Positions 1 through 7,009 of a stretch of 14,155 nucleotides of DNA are shown here, one piece after another. This stretch comes from an uncultured Eubacteriales bacterium (GTDB lineage Bacteria > Bacillota > Clostridia > Oscillospirales > Oscillospiraceae). Position numbers and translations under genes: made by a program. Position 1 is the stretch's first letter. The number at the start of each line of letters is the position of its first letter. The notes beneath the pieces were generated by a model. It ran no database searches, was not told where the DNA came from, and worked only from the letters and a program-made list of their open reading frames with translations. Where the stretch lies: assembly GCA_900549705.1 (NCBI GenBank), contig URPI01000041.1, forward strand, positions 1 through 14,155, given 5' to 3'.

Positions 1-1
1 T

Positions 2-862
2 ACCCTGAATCACGAATTGCTGATGAATCTTCTGCGAAAGAACATCCATGACAAACGGGTTCATGACAAACGGGTTATTGAACTGATTAAGCGATACTTA
101 AAAGCCGGAGTTATGGAAAACGGTCTGCTGGTGAAAACAGAAGAAGGCTCTCCCTAGGGAGGTCCGCTCAGCCCGCTGCTCGCCAACATCTACCTGAACG
201 AATATGACAAGGAGATGGAAAGACGGAGCGTACCGGTCGTCCGCTATGCGGATGATATTGTGGTTCTGTCAAAGAGCAAGCGAGCGGCGGAGCGACTTCT
301 GGAAAGTACCCAGCGGTATCTTGAGGGGAAATTGAAGCTCAAGATGAACATGGAAAAGAGCAAGGTTGTCAGCGTATTCTCAATCCGAAATTTTAAGTTT
401 TTGGGCTTTGCACTAGGGAAGGGGCGAAAGGGCGTATATGTCCGGGCCCACGCAAAGTTCTTGAAGAAAGCCAAGGCAAAGCTGAAAGAGCTGACTTCCC
501 GCAGTCAGGGCAGAAATGTCCGATTCGTGATGCAGAAGGTATAGGTTTACATCCGGGGCTGGCTTGGTTACTTCGGGATTGCAAGTATGAAGACAACGAT
601 GCAAAGGTGGGACGAATGGCTGCGCAGAAGGTCCCGATGCTATATCTGGAAACAATGGAAGAAGCCCAGAAAGAGAGCAAAGAGCCTGATTCAACTGGGC
701 ATACCAGAGTGGCAGGCGTGGGCGGTAAGCAATTGCCGGAAAGCCTACTGGCATATGGCAAGAAATGGCCATGTGCAACGGGCAATCTCGAAAGAAAGAC
801 TCGCACAGGCTGGATACTACAGTATCCTTGACCGGTACGAGCCTCTGCACTTATGCGATTGA
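2..862 (+). pseudogene. ltrA: Group II intron reverse transcriptase/maturase (LtrA type), 5'-truncated by the window, two stops
   Basis: In a single frame this reads as the second half of an LtrA-like protein. It has a fingers/palm motif SP(stop)GGPLSPLLANIYL at about 149-190, the catalytic YADD box at 245-256, the NFKFLGFALGKG palm/thumb segment near 390-424, a maturase X-domain with YIRGWLGYFGIA near 547-582, and a C-terminal end LDRYEPLHLCD before a TGA at 860-862. TAG at 155-157 replaces the glutamine normally found in SPQGG. A second TAG at 542-544 stands where the family usually has lysine. A 15-base tandem duplication (47-61 and 62-76) adds an extra HDKRV. The frame is otherwise intact, which points to recent decay. 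In a functional copy the protein would bind intron RNA, assist splicing and reverse-transcribe the intron into DNA. Here no full-length product can be made without suppression. Confidence 0.9.
47..76 (+). repeat. 15-base perfect tandem duplication inside the intron reverse transcriptase
   Basis: CATGACAAACGGGTT occurs twice back to back (47-61, 62-76). The duplication is in frame and repeats five residues, HDKRV, in the fingers region. Relatives as I remember them have a single copy. It looks like slippage in a gene no longer under selection. Confidence 0.85.
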
Positions 863-931
863 ACCAACCTGTACCGAACGGTACGCACGGTGGTGTGAGA
901 GGTCGGGGCTAGTTAGCCCCTCCTACTCGAT
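862..931 (+). ncRNA. Group II intron domains V and VI
   Basis: Immediately after the reverse transcriptase stop, bases about 864-895 can fold into a domain V-like hairpin. The arm ending CTGTACC pairs with GGTACGCACGGTGGT across a GAAC-type loop with a two-base bulge. Two positions in the lower stem are mismatched compared with the strongly paired form expected, consistent with decay. Domain VI follows as GGGGCTAGTTAGCCCC (905-920) flanked by TCCTACTC, which supplies the bulged branch-point adenosine. The intron ends at about 931. Domain V is the catalytic metal-binding heart of the ribozyme and domain VI gives the lariat nucleophile. The assignment is from pattern and position; a covariance-model search would settle the exact borders. 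Confidence 0.7.
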
Positions 932-980
932 TGCCCGAAAACCGCTTGAAATCAGGCTTTTTGGCTGTTCCGTCATATAA

Positions 981-1024
981 CGAACCCCGCTGCGGAGCAA
1001 TTCTGCGGCGGGGGTTTGTGGGTT
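981..1024 (+). terminator. Terminator-like hairpin after the intron
   Basis: CGAACCCCGCTGCGGA (981-996) pairs with TCTGCGGCGGGGGTTTG (1002-1018) around a short loop. The stem is long and GC-rich, with one bulge and a few G-T pairs. It is followed by GTGGGTTTT, only a weak T tract. It may be the terminator of the gene that originally carried the intron, or simply part of the old 3' flank. Confidence 0.45.
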
Positions 1025-1103
1025 TTATCATTTAAACAAGGAGCAGTGGATCACCGTTGCACTGGACGGCAGCGTGTCAGACGAGCAAATTAATGGATTT
1101 TAG
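1014..1103 (+). pseudogene. Fragment of an MmcQ/YjbR-family protein
   Basis: One frame reads GFYHLNKEQWITVALDGSVS followed by DEQINGF and TAG (1101-1103). The NKxxWxTVxLDGSVxDE pattern matches the C-terminal end of the MmcQ/YjbR family, small proteins with a CyaY-like fold that are annotated as DNA-binding and are common in Firmicutes. Only some 28 codons of a protein usually about 115-120 residues long are present. There is no start, and the normal C-terminal helix after this motif is missing. It therefore looks like a leftover of a gene deleted or interrupted near the intron. The family match is from memory of its consensus, and the fragment is short. Confidence 0.5.
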
Positions 1104-1114
1104 ACTGTTTTTGC

Positions 1115-1303
1115 TTACAGTTCACGGAAAAAAGATTGCGAAGTCTTGATATCTTCCAAGAGAGATTCCAATACTGTTTCTCCTGAAGGCGAGGGAAGGG
1201 ACTTTCTCTCAGCGGTTATCCATTCTCCTTTATTCTCCCACGCCGCCCATTTATGATCATAAATCGCGTTACTATACTCCTGATAATATTGTTGCCAAGA
1301 ATT
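1115..1303 (-). pseudogene. Unidentified gene fragment, 3' end only
   Basis: On the minus strand, 63 codons run without a stop from an in-frame TGA at 1304-1306 down to TAA at 1115-1117. The translation begins NSWQQYYQEYSNAIYDHKW and ends SFFREL. It has a natural protein composition (aromatic, charged, no low complexity), unlike a chance frame. No start codon or ribosome binding site fits. I do not recognise the family. It lies back to back with the MmcQ/YjbR fragment and downstream of the MazG gene terminator, so it is best read as the C-terminal remnant of another lost gene. Confidence 0.35.
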
Positions 1304-1336
1304 TCATTTTTGCAAATGATAATTTCCAGAAAAGCG

Positions 1337-1368
1337 CCTATGGAAGCCTGTTGAAAGGCTGCCATAGG
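1337..1368 (-). terminator. Rho-independent terminator of the MazG-like gene
   Basis: CCTATGG-A-AGCCT (1337-1349) pairs with AGGCT-G-CCATAGG (1356-1368) around the six-base loop GTTGAA, giving a 12-pair stem with one internal mismatch. Read on the minus strand, the hairpin is followed by CGCTTTTCT. It lies 16 bases beyond the stop of the minus-strand gene at 1385, the expected place for its terminator. Confidence 0.6.
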
Positions 1369-1384
1369 TAGGAAAACCTGGAAT

Positions 1385-1711
1385 TTACCAGCGAGTCATG
1401 TTCTTTTCAAACTTGGCGATATATGTCTTCTTTAGTTCCTGCTCACGAATTCCATAACACAGAAGGACATCGTTGTAATACATGAGCACATCTGCCATTT
1501 CCTCAACAAGCTGCTGCCGCACGGCTGAATCCGCAACGGTCTTTTTATCCCCGTTTTTCTTAATGATGTCAATGACTTCTCCGACTTCACCAAGCATCCA
1601 CAACAATTTATGCTTACCGGCTTCGGGGCAGATCGTTTCCCATTTGTCCTTGTATTTTTCCTGTAGGGCCTGCTGCATTGCAAGCATATCTTTTATTGAA
1701 AAATCGCTCAT
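1385..1711 (-). CDS. MazG-like nucleotide pyrophosphohydrolase
   Basis: A 108-residue all-alpha protein of the MazG/dUTPase-like superfamily. These enzymes hydrolyse nucleoside triphosphates to monophosphate and pyrophosphate and act as house-cleaning enzymes. The metal-binding signature is present: GEVGEVIDIIKK carries the ExxE pair at E42 and E45, and VEEMADVLMYYNDV carries the second set at E71 and D74. The length fits single-domain MazG-like proteins rather than the two-domain MazG of enterobacteria. The start is supported by GGAGG six bases upstream. A TATAAT promoter lies about 34 bases upstream of the start and a hairpin terminator lies downstream, so it forms a single-gene unit. It is flanked by gene debris and a dead intron, so it may be an accessory gene. 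The substrate cannot be told from sequence. Confidence 0.88.
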   Translation of the reverse strand: MSDFSIKDMLAMQQALQEKYKDKWETICPEAGKHKLLWMLGEVGEVIDIIKKNGDKKTVADSAVRQQLVEEMADVLMYYNDVLLCYGIREQELKKTYIAKFEKNMTRW

Positions 1712-1744
1712 AGCATCCTCCGCAAATTCAGATTTGTCAGTCTC

Positions 1745-1773
1745 ATTATATCACACACTCAGCACGTTTTCCA
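1745..1773 (-). promoter_or_regulatory. Promoter of the MazG-like gene
   Basis: On the minus strand TGGAAA (1768-1773) and a perfect TATAAT (1745-1750) are separated by 17 bases, a sigma-A type spacing. Transcription would start about 25 bases upstream of the ATG, leaving room for the GGAGG site. The -35 box matches consensus at four of six positions. Confidence 0.55.
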
Positions 1774-1781
1774 GCTTGCGT

Positions 1782-1822
1782 ATCACAGCGGCAATGCAGA
1801 TGTCCCACATTGCCGCTGTGAT
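1782..1822. repeat. 15-base perfect inverted repeat, probable hairpin
   Basis: ATCACAGCGGCAATG (1782-1796) is exactly complementary to CATTGCCGCTGTGAT (1808-1822), with an 11-base loop. It lies just upstream of the MazG-gene promoter. On the plus strand it is followed by a moderately T-rich run (TCTCTTATGCTCTTTTTCC). It could be a terminator for plus-strand transcripts, or the terminator of a gene that used to stand to its left. The absence of an immediate T tract weakens that. Confidence 0.6.
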
Positions 1823-2157
1823 TCTCTTATGCTCTTTTTCCTTCTCTCAATGGATACTGGCAAAGTGTATAATTTTTCAAAGGATGCCTTGCACATGGTT
1901 TGTACAAATATGATACGAAACCGAAAATGTGTGCAATATTTTACTGCTGTTTGTGCATAATTTTACGGAATGGCAGATAATTGCTTGCTTTTTCAAGTGG
2001 CTGTACTGAATTTTGATAACCCAAAAATCAGAAAGCCCATTAAAATGAAACGTGAAAAGAGGCCGTTGTGCCACACAAAACGGAAAGGAGGCTGTTTTCC
2101 CAAGCACAGATTTACGGGACAGGACATTTTTATTTGAGAAAAGGAGAAAGGTGAATT
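1823..2157. other. Intergenic, AT-rich, no gene seen
   Basis: These 335 bases between the inverted repeat and the glycoside hydrolase are AT-rich and contain no open frame with a plausible start and ribosome binding site. A TATAAT occurs at 1868-1873 but lacks a matching -35 box. TTGATA at 2013-2018 has no good -10 box at the right distance. I therefore do not place the hydrolase promoter, though it must lie here. The last bases carry AAAGGAG and AAAGGTG, which serve the ATG at 2158. Confidence 0.5.
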
Positions 2158-4657
2158 ATGAAGAAGAAAATCGCATCATTATTAGCCATTGCAATGCTAA
2201 CAGGTACCCTGTGCGTTCCCTCATTTGCAGCTGACAGCGCAATCAAGCAGAGTGACTCCGGCTTCTTCTATATCGAGGCCAGCGGAGACCAGATTGCATT
2301 GAGTGCCCACTCTGCTGACAAATTCATTCAAACTGATGGCCTGTACTTCAAAGACCTCAATGGGAATGGCACCCTGGATGTTTACGAGGACTGGAGGCAG
2401 GATGCTGATGCCCGTGTGACTGACCTGCTGAGCCAGATGACCCTGGACGAAAAGGCCGGTGCCCTGCTGTTTGCCTGCGTGGCCGGTCAGAACGGCTCCA
2501 CCGTTACCGACTTCAACGCAGACATTGCCGGATTTGGCGGCGGCGGCAGCGATGCCAGTGTCAAGGCAAGTGCTTCTGTTGTTTCCCTTGACCACCCCGC
2601 ACTCAACGCCCGTGAACCCCTGGTTGAGTACAACGGCCTGACCTTCCAGCCTACCGCCTATCAGATTCAGGACTTGTACGTTAATACCTTTATCGCTGCA
2701 CTGACCGGTACGCCGAAGGATCAGCTGGATACCTTTAATCTCTTACAGGGCTACGCCGAAGATACCCGCCTGGGCATCCCCGCAACCTTCTCCGGCGACC
2801 GCTCCTACAATACCTGGGGCGGCATGATTGATATGCCCCACTACGCACTGGGTGTTGCCCATGACCCCGAGCTGCTGTATGACCTGGTTTCCGAGTATTC
2901 CAAGGAATCCGTTGCCATCGGCTATCACCAGACCTTCCACGGTTATGGCAATGAGATTGGTTCCTGGTATGGTGACGACCCTGAGTTCATCGCTACCATG
3001 ACCGATGCCGAAACCCGCGCCTATGAGGACAACGGCTTCCTTCATTGCCCGCGGTGGCCGTAACTCCTATGTAGCAGCCAAGTCTCCTGCCAACCTGATT
3101 GACTCATGGATGATTGGCTGGAAGGCCGCCGTTGATGCCGGCACCCAGTACATCATGACCAACAACAACGTTGGCGTTACCCCCGGTGTCCAGGGTTACA
3201 TGGACAAGGATACCTATGACATCCTCCGCAACGACCTGGGCTATGATGGCGTTGTGTGCCTCGACTGGCCTCTGGGTGACTCCCGCCTGATGACTCAGAC
3301 TGGTGTTCTCCGGGACGGCACCGACATCTCCCCCCTGAGCCTGGTGGAGCGCTACGCCCTGATTCTCAACGCCGGTGTGGATATGATTTCCTGCTCCGGC
3401 GGCGTGCCCGGCACTGACTTGAACGATGAAGCTTACGCCGGCCTGTTCATGCCCGCCCGTCCCGCCGTGATTGTCCAGGCCGTCAACGAAGGTCTGGTTA
3501 CTCCCGAAGACCTGGATGTTCATGTTGGCCGTGTGCTGAAAACCAAGTTTGCCTATGGCCTGTTTGACAACCAGTACCGTGACTGGAATAACCTGCTGAA
3601 CATGATTGGCACCGATGCTTACAAGGCAGAGCAGCCCATCCCCCTGAGCACCGAAGAAATCGATACCTTCCGCCGTCCCGAAATCATCGAGATGGAGGAG
3701 CGGGTCATGGTGGAGTCCACCATCCTGCTGAAGAACGATGGTGTCCTGCCGCTCCAGAAGGGCATCAAGGTTTACTTTGAGTCCAACAACGGCAACATCA
3801 CCGATGCCACCGTTCCTGCCTTTGCTGACTACGCAACCGTGGTCGACAAGATGGAAGACGCCGATGTGTGCATCTTCCAGGTCACTGCCTTTGATGATGC
3901 CTACACCTACATGGTGGAGGATGCCCAGGCCGCCGAGAAGCCCTTCATCGTGCTGATTCAGTCTACCAACTCCGCCGGTGAGCCTACCGAGGCTGACCTG
4001 CTGGCTGCCAATGCCTTCGCACAGCTGACCTACATCAACACCCCCGACCACGGCTCCTCCGTCGGTTCCTTCTACCGCTATGTCAAGCCCGCCGTTGTCA
4101 TGCAGATGCTGTTCGGCGAGAAGGAACCCGCCGGCACCACTCTGTTTGAAGTGGGCACGGTGGAAGCAAAGACCATGTCCTGGGGCGAATTGCAGGACGA
4201 CATCGGCGTGACCAACGCCGTCCGCCTGTACATGGCAATGCTGGCCAAGGAGAATCCTCACATCGATATGCCCAATAACCTGGGCGATGTGCTGTACACC
4301 GATTCCTACGGCATCCGCTACAGCGCTCCCGCTGACATCGAGCTGAGCCTGCTGACCGTTCCCCAGAAGGTCACCTCCGAGGAGTACACCGACCGCCGCG
4401 GCAATCTGGCCACCAGATATGTTGCTTCCAACGGTGCTGACGCCGGCGTTCCCTTCGAGGTCAACTTCGTTGCCAAGAACAATGGCGGTGCCGGTTCTTT
4501 GGACGCTGAGATTCTGGTTGACGGCGAAATTGCCGCCACCAAGTTCATCGGCGTTGCCGAGGGTCAGTTCCGGGTCATCTCCGTCACCCTGACCCTGGAA
4601 GCCGGCGAGCACACCATCTCCGTTGGCGATCTGACCACCACCATCACTGTTGAATAA
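2158..4657 (+). pseudogene. Secreted glycoside hydrolase family 3 (beta-glucosidase-like), frameshifted
   Basis: The two adjoining frames (2158-3063 and about 3040-4657) together encode one family 3 glycoside hydrolase of about 830 residues, an exo-acting enzyme that releases sugars from beta-linked glycans. A Sec signal peptide (MKKK start, hydrophobic core, PSFA before ADS, cleavage near residue 24) indicates export. An EF-hand-like calcium loop, DLNGNGTLDVYE, spans residues 66-77, followed by RVTDLLSQMTLDEKAGALL, the usual family start. The catalytic nucleophile is the Asp of GYDGVVCLDW, codon 3263-3265. The C-terminal part ends in a beta-sandwich-like stretch. The frame changes at about 3039: EDNGF runs straight into FIARGGRNSY. 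Relatives, as I recall, carry an ACxKH segment between them, so about 17 bases appear to be missing. That removes the conserved Lys-His substrate-binding motif. The gene is therefore a pseudogene unless this is a sequence error. AAAGGAG/AAAGGTG precede the start and a strong terminator follows. Exact substrate unknown. Confidence 0.85.
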
Positions 4658-4671
4658 TTTCCCTCTCCTTA

Positions 4672-4715
4672 CCGGGGCCCACTGCTGGAAACAGCGGCGG
4701 GCCCCGGCACATTTT
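4672..4715 (+). terminator. Rho-independent terminator of the glycoside hydrolase gene
   Basis: CCGGGGCCC (4672-4680) pairs with GGGCCCCGG (4699-4707). Within it GCTG pairs with CAGC, closed by a GAAA tetraloop (4688-4691). ATTTT follows. It lies 15 bases after the hydrolase stop codon and is among the strongest hairpins in the window. Confidence 0.88.
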
Positions 4716-4717
4716 AA

Positions 4718-4794
4718 GTAATAGGTGATAGTGAATGGGGAATAAGTAATGTCCGGCAACGCACACTTATTCACTATTCACTTTTCACTCTTAC
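4718..4794. repeat. Palindromic intergenic repeat, copy 1
   Basis: Two 30-base arms (4718-4747 and 4765-4794) are inverted copies of each other with about 23 of 30 positions matching. The core is AGTGAATGGGGAATAAGT against ACTTATTCACTATTCACT. The arms are built from a GTGAATA(G/A)-like unit, and the centre contains GTCCGGCAACGC. It resembles short non-coding mobile or hairpin repeats seen between genes in clostridia. A related element lies about 100 bases to the right. Confidence 0.65.
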
Positions 4795-4890
4795 TTCCTT
4801 TTCCATCCCCAAGAAACCTCACACCCGATAATTTTGCACCCGCTGGGGCGCACTATTCAGTACACAGCTTAAAACAAAAGTGCCTGCACG

Positions 4891-4979
4891 AGATAATAGA
4901 TAAGAGATAAAAGTGAATAACTGAAACGTCCGCGGAACAGTCATAAACACGATTGTCTATTCATTATTCACTCTTATCT
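4891..4979. repeat. Palindromic intergenic repeat, copy 2
   Basis: The left arm (4891-4920, ending AAAGTGAATAA) and right arm (4956-4979, TTATTCACTCTTATCT at its end) are imperfect inverted copies sharing AGATAAGAG and GTGAATAA. The centre contains ACGTCCGCGGAACAG, comparable with GTCCGGCAACGC in the first copy. The same building blocks in both copies suggest a common origin with later divergence. The 95 bases between the copies (4795-4890) show no gene. Confidence 0.55.
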
Positions 4980-5055
4980 GAGCCCACGCAGCGGGCGTTT
5001 CCGGGTTAGGGAAGTGTCGTATGGGTACAAACCCTGTATCGTCATTAAAAAAACG

Positions 5056-5084
5056 TTGTCCTTTGCTGCTTTCTGTGATATAAT
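5056..5084 (+). promoter_or_regulatory. Strong sigma-A promoter of the dnaD-dnaC operon
   Basis: TTGTCC (5056-5061) and a perfect TATAAT (5079-5084) are spaced by 17 bases. TGA immediately before the -10 box gives an extended TGn element. The predicted transcription start, near 5091, leaves a leader of about 50 bases before the ATG at 5141. This is the best promoter in the window. Confidence 0.8.
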
Positions 5085-5140
5085 GTCGAAAAATGGATGG
5101 GTGTGCCCATTGGCATTACATAGAACAAGAGGAAATCAGA

Positions 5141-6019
5141 ATGATTGCGGAAGAAGTAAGAATCGATGAACCAAGCGTGCGCAAGCTGTTGGGGGCGGCA
5201 AATCCCGATGCCGCGTTGCTGTACCTGTATATTACCAGCGGAAACACGCCGGGGGAGGCGGAGTCCAATCTGCGCATCAGCGAGTCCCGCCTGAGTGTGG
5301 CGGCGGCAACCCTGCGCCAGCTGGGTCTGTGGCCGGAGAAAAAGAAAAGCACCATCCTTTTGGGGGAGCGCCCCGCTTATTCCGAGGAGGATGTGCTGGA
5401 TGCCGTGGAACGGGACACCTCTTTCCGGGGATTGTACGAAGAAATCCAGCGCCAGCTGGGCAGAAATCTGAATACCGAGGAGCTGAAAATCATCCTGGGC
5501 TTTACCCGCTACCTGGGGCTGTCCGCCGATGTGATTCAGCTTCTGGTGCGCTATTGCTGTGAGCGCGCCCGCCAGCGGGGTTCCGAGCGCCGCCCCAGTC
5601 TGCGTACCGTGGAAAAAGAGGCCTACTATTGGGCGGAGAACGGCATTGACACGCTGGAAGAAGCCTCCGCCTACATCCAGAACCAGAATTTCCGCGCCTT
5701 CCGGCTGCGGCGCATCATGGATATTTTGCAGATTCATGGGCGCTATCTGACCCAGGCAGAGGAGCGGTATGCTTCGGCCTGGATGGAGGTGGGCTTTGAG
5801 GACGGCGTAATTGCCATGGCCTATGAGCGCACTTGCCTGAATACCGGCGGCCTCAATTGGGCGTATATGAATAAGATTTTGCAGCGCTGGGCAAAGGCCG
5901 GCCTGACCACCGTGGATGCCGTGAATCACGGCGATACCAAAGCACCCCCCAAGGGTGCCTCCGGTCAGCTGGGCGAGGCCGAGATGGAGGCCATCCAGCG
6001 CGTTCTGCGGGAGGGATAA
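5141..6019 (+). CDS. DnaD-domain replication initiation protein
   Basis: A 292-residue protein with the Firmicutes DnaD/DnaB architecture: an N-terminal winged-helix-like region (about 1-65) and two DnaD C-terminal domains (about 95-178 and 185-262). The second contains the signature run LNTGGLNWAYMNKILQRWAK followed by AGLTT. In Bacillus, DnaD and DnaB act with DnaA or PriA to open DNA and recruit the helicase loader. The direct neighbour here is a DnaC-type loader, which fits. I prefer the ATG at 5141, preceded by AAGAGGAAA, over the ATG at 5093. The latter lies at the predicted transcription start and has no ribosome binding site. The stop is three bases before the next start. Whether it is the essential chromosomal DnaD or a paralogue cannot be told, but the pairing with the loader favours a housekeeping role. 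Confidence 0.88.
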   Translation: MIAEEVRIDEPSVRKLLGAANPDAALLYLYITSGNTPGEAESNLRISESRLSVAAATLRQLGLWPEKKKSTILLGERPAYSEEDVLDAVERDTSFRGLYEEIQRQLGRNLNTEELKIILGFTRYLGLSADVIQLLVRYCCERARQRGSERRPSLRTVEKEAYYWAENGIDTLEEASAYIQNQNFRAFRLRRIMDILQIHGRYLTQAEERYASAWMEVGFEDGVIAMAYERTCLNTGGLNWAYMNKILQRWAKAGLTTVDAVNHGDTKAPPKGASGQLGEAEMEAIQRVLREG

Positions 6020-6022
6020 CAG

Positions 6023-7009
6023 ATGCCATACAGCAGTGAAGTGGTGCAGCGTGCCAGAAACCGACTGGCACAGGCCAAGGAAGACCGGGAATCCGAAAAC
6101 CGTCAGCATCTGGCGGAGGCCTATGCCCGGGTTCCCAGAATCAAGGAAATTGATATGCTCCTGCGCAGAACCATGGCGCAGGCCGCCCAGGCGGCTTTTT
6201 TGCAGGGCAGCGATGGCCGGGAACTGCTGGAAAAAGCCCGCATCCAGAATTTGGAGCTACAGCAGGAGCGGGCAATTCTGGCGCGGGAGAATTTCGAGGA
6301 GGGGTATCTGGACGAGACACCCATCTGCGAAATCTGCGGCGGCACGGGCTATATCGGCTCCAATATGTGCGAGTGCCTGCGGGAGCTGTGCCGTCAGGAG
6401 CAGAAGAAGGAGCTTGCTGTCCTTACTGGCGGCAAGGAGAGCTTCTCTCAGTTCCGGCTGGACTATTATTCTGATTTTACCGACACCAAATACGGTGCCA
6501 GCCCCCGCACCATCATGGAGCGGAATTTTCAGAACTGCCGCCGATACGCGACTACCTTCTCCGCCAATTCGGGCAACCTCCTGTTTGTGGGTGGTACGGG
6601 GCTGGGCAAGACCTTTCTCTCTGCCTGTATTGCCCGGGCGGTGGCTGACCGGGGCTACAGCGTGGTGTATGAAACCGCCGGACATCTGTTTTCCAAAATG
6701 GAGCAGGCCAAGTTTAGCGGCAGCGAGGAAGCCAAAAAGGAAATTGTCAAGTATAATACCTGTGATTTGCTGATTCTCGATGACCTGGGCACGGAAATGC
6801 CCGGCCAGTTCGTCACGGCATCCCTCTATGGCCTCCTCAACGACCGCATTCTCTACAATAAACCCATGGTCATTTCCACCAACCTGAATGTGGATGAAAT
6901 CGCCCGGCGCTATTCCCCCCAGATTGCCTCCCGGCTCCATGGAAATTTTGTCCGCCTGACTTTTGTGGGGGAGGATATTCGCGTGTTAAAGAATCGAGGA
7001 ATGCAATAA
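6023..7009 (+). CDS. dnaC: DnaC-type replicative helicase loader, AAA+ ATPase
   Basis: A 328-residue AAA+ protein of the DnaC/DnaI/IstB group, which loads the replicative helicase at origins or restarted forks. Visible motifs are Walker A GGTGLGKT (190-197), Walker B LLILDDLG (249-256), sensor I STN (285-287) and an arginine finger in RYSPQIASRL (R304). Before the ATPase lies a cysteine cluster, CEICGGTGYIGSNMCEC (C102, C105, C116, C118). It probably binds zinc, as in DnaI-type loaders. The N-terminal 90 residues are helical and charged, as expected for the helicase-binding part. Its ribosome binding site GGGAGG lies in the end of the upstream gene, and its TAA overlaps the next ATG (TAATG). 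An IstB transposition helper is unlikely because no transposase is adjacent and the DnaD gene is immediately upstream. Confidence 0.9.
   Translation: MPYSSEVVQRARNRLAQAKEDRESENRQHLAEAYARVPRIKEIDMLLRRTMAQAAQAAFLQGSDGRELLEKARIQNLELQQERAILARENFEEGYLDETPICEICGGTGYIGSNMCECLRELCRQEQKKELAVLTGGKESFSQFRLDYYSDFTDTKYGASPRTIMERNFQNCRRYATTFSANSGNLLFVGGTGLGKTFLSACIARAVADRGYSVVYETAGHLFSKMEQAKFSGSEEAKKEIVKYNTCDLLILDDLGTEMPGQFVTASLYGLLNDRILYNKPMVISTNLNVDEIARRYSPQIASRLHGNFVRLTFVGEDIRVLKNRGMQ

Larger units (their letters stand above)
1..931 (+). mobile_element. Group II intron, 3' part, degenerate
   Basis: The left edge of the window is the 3' portion of a group II intron, a self-splicing retroelement that encodes its own reverse transcriptase/maturase. 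The coding part ends at 862 and the RNA domains V and VI follow directly at about 862-931, the usual arrangement. The 3' end is placed at the TCCTACTCGAT motif (921-931), with exon sequence starting near 932. The 5' end and domains I-III lie outside the window. Two nonsense codons in the protein and mismatches in domain V indicate that this copy no longer retrohomes by itself. I do not assign a formal intron class. Confidence 0.85.

Noticed and set aside
393..850. Minus-strand open frames within the intron
   Set aside because: They lie opposite the conserved reverse transcriptase/maturase frame and show no motifs.
1385..1711. MazG as part of a toxin-antitoxin or phage-defence cassette
   Set aside because: It has its own promoter and terminator, and neighbours are gene fragments with no MazEF, Rel or defence partner visible.
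1868..1873. TATAAT as promoter of the glycoside hydrolase
   Set aside because: No acceptable -35 box at 16-18 bases upstream, and it would give a leader of nearly 280 bases.
3104..4774. A 556-codon open frame on the minus strand opposite the glycoside hydrolase
   Set aside because: It is antisense to a clearly recognisable family 3 hydrolase. The translation is glycine/valine/histidine-rich and repetitive, typical of the shadow of a codon-biased gene, and it runs through the hydrolase terminator.
4718..4979. Possible CRISPR array, because of repeated ATTCACT-type words
   Set aside because: The words form inverted arms, not direct repeats with unique spacers of constant length, and no cas genes are nearby.
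5093..5140. Upstream ATG at 5093 as start of the DnaD gene
   Set aside because: It falls at the predicted transcription start with no ribosome binding site. ATG 5141 has AAGAGGAAA in front and a family-like N-terminus.
5045..6109. A 354-codon minus-strand open frame opposite the DnaD gene
   Set aside because: Antisense shadow of a gene with recognised domains, a good promoter and a good ribosome binding site. The shadow has no family features.
6023..7009. IstB-type transposition helper
   Set aside because: No IstA transposase or terminal repeats are near. The cysteine cluster and the adjacent DnaD gene indicate a helicase loader.
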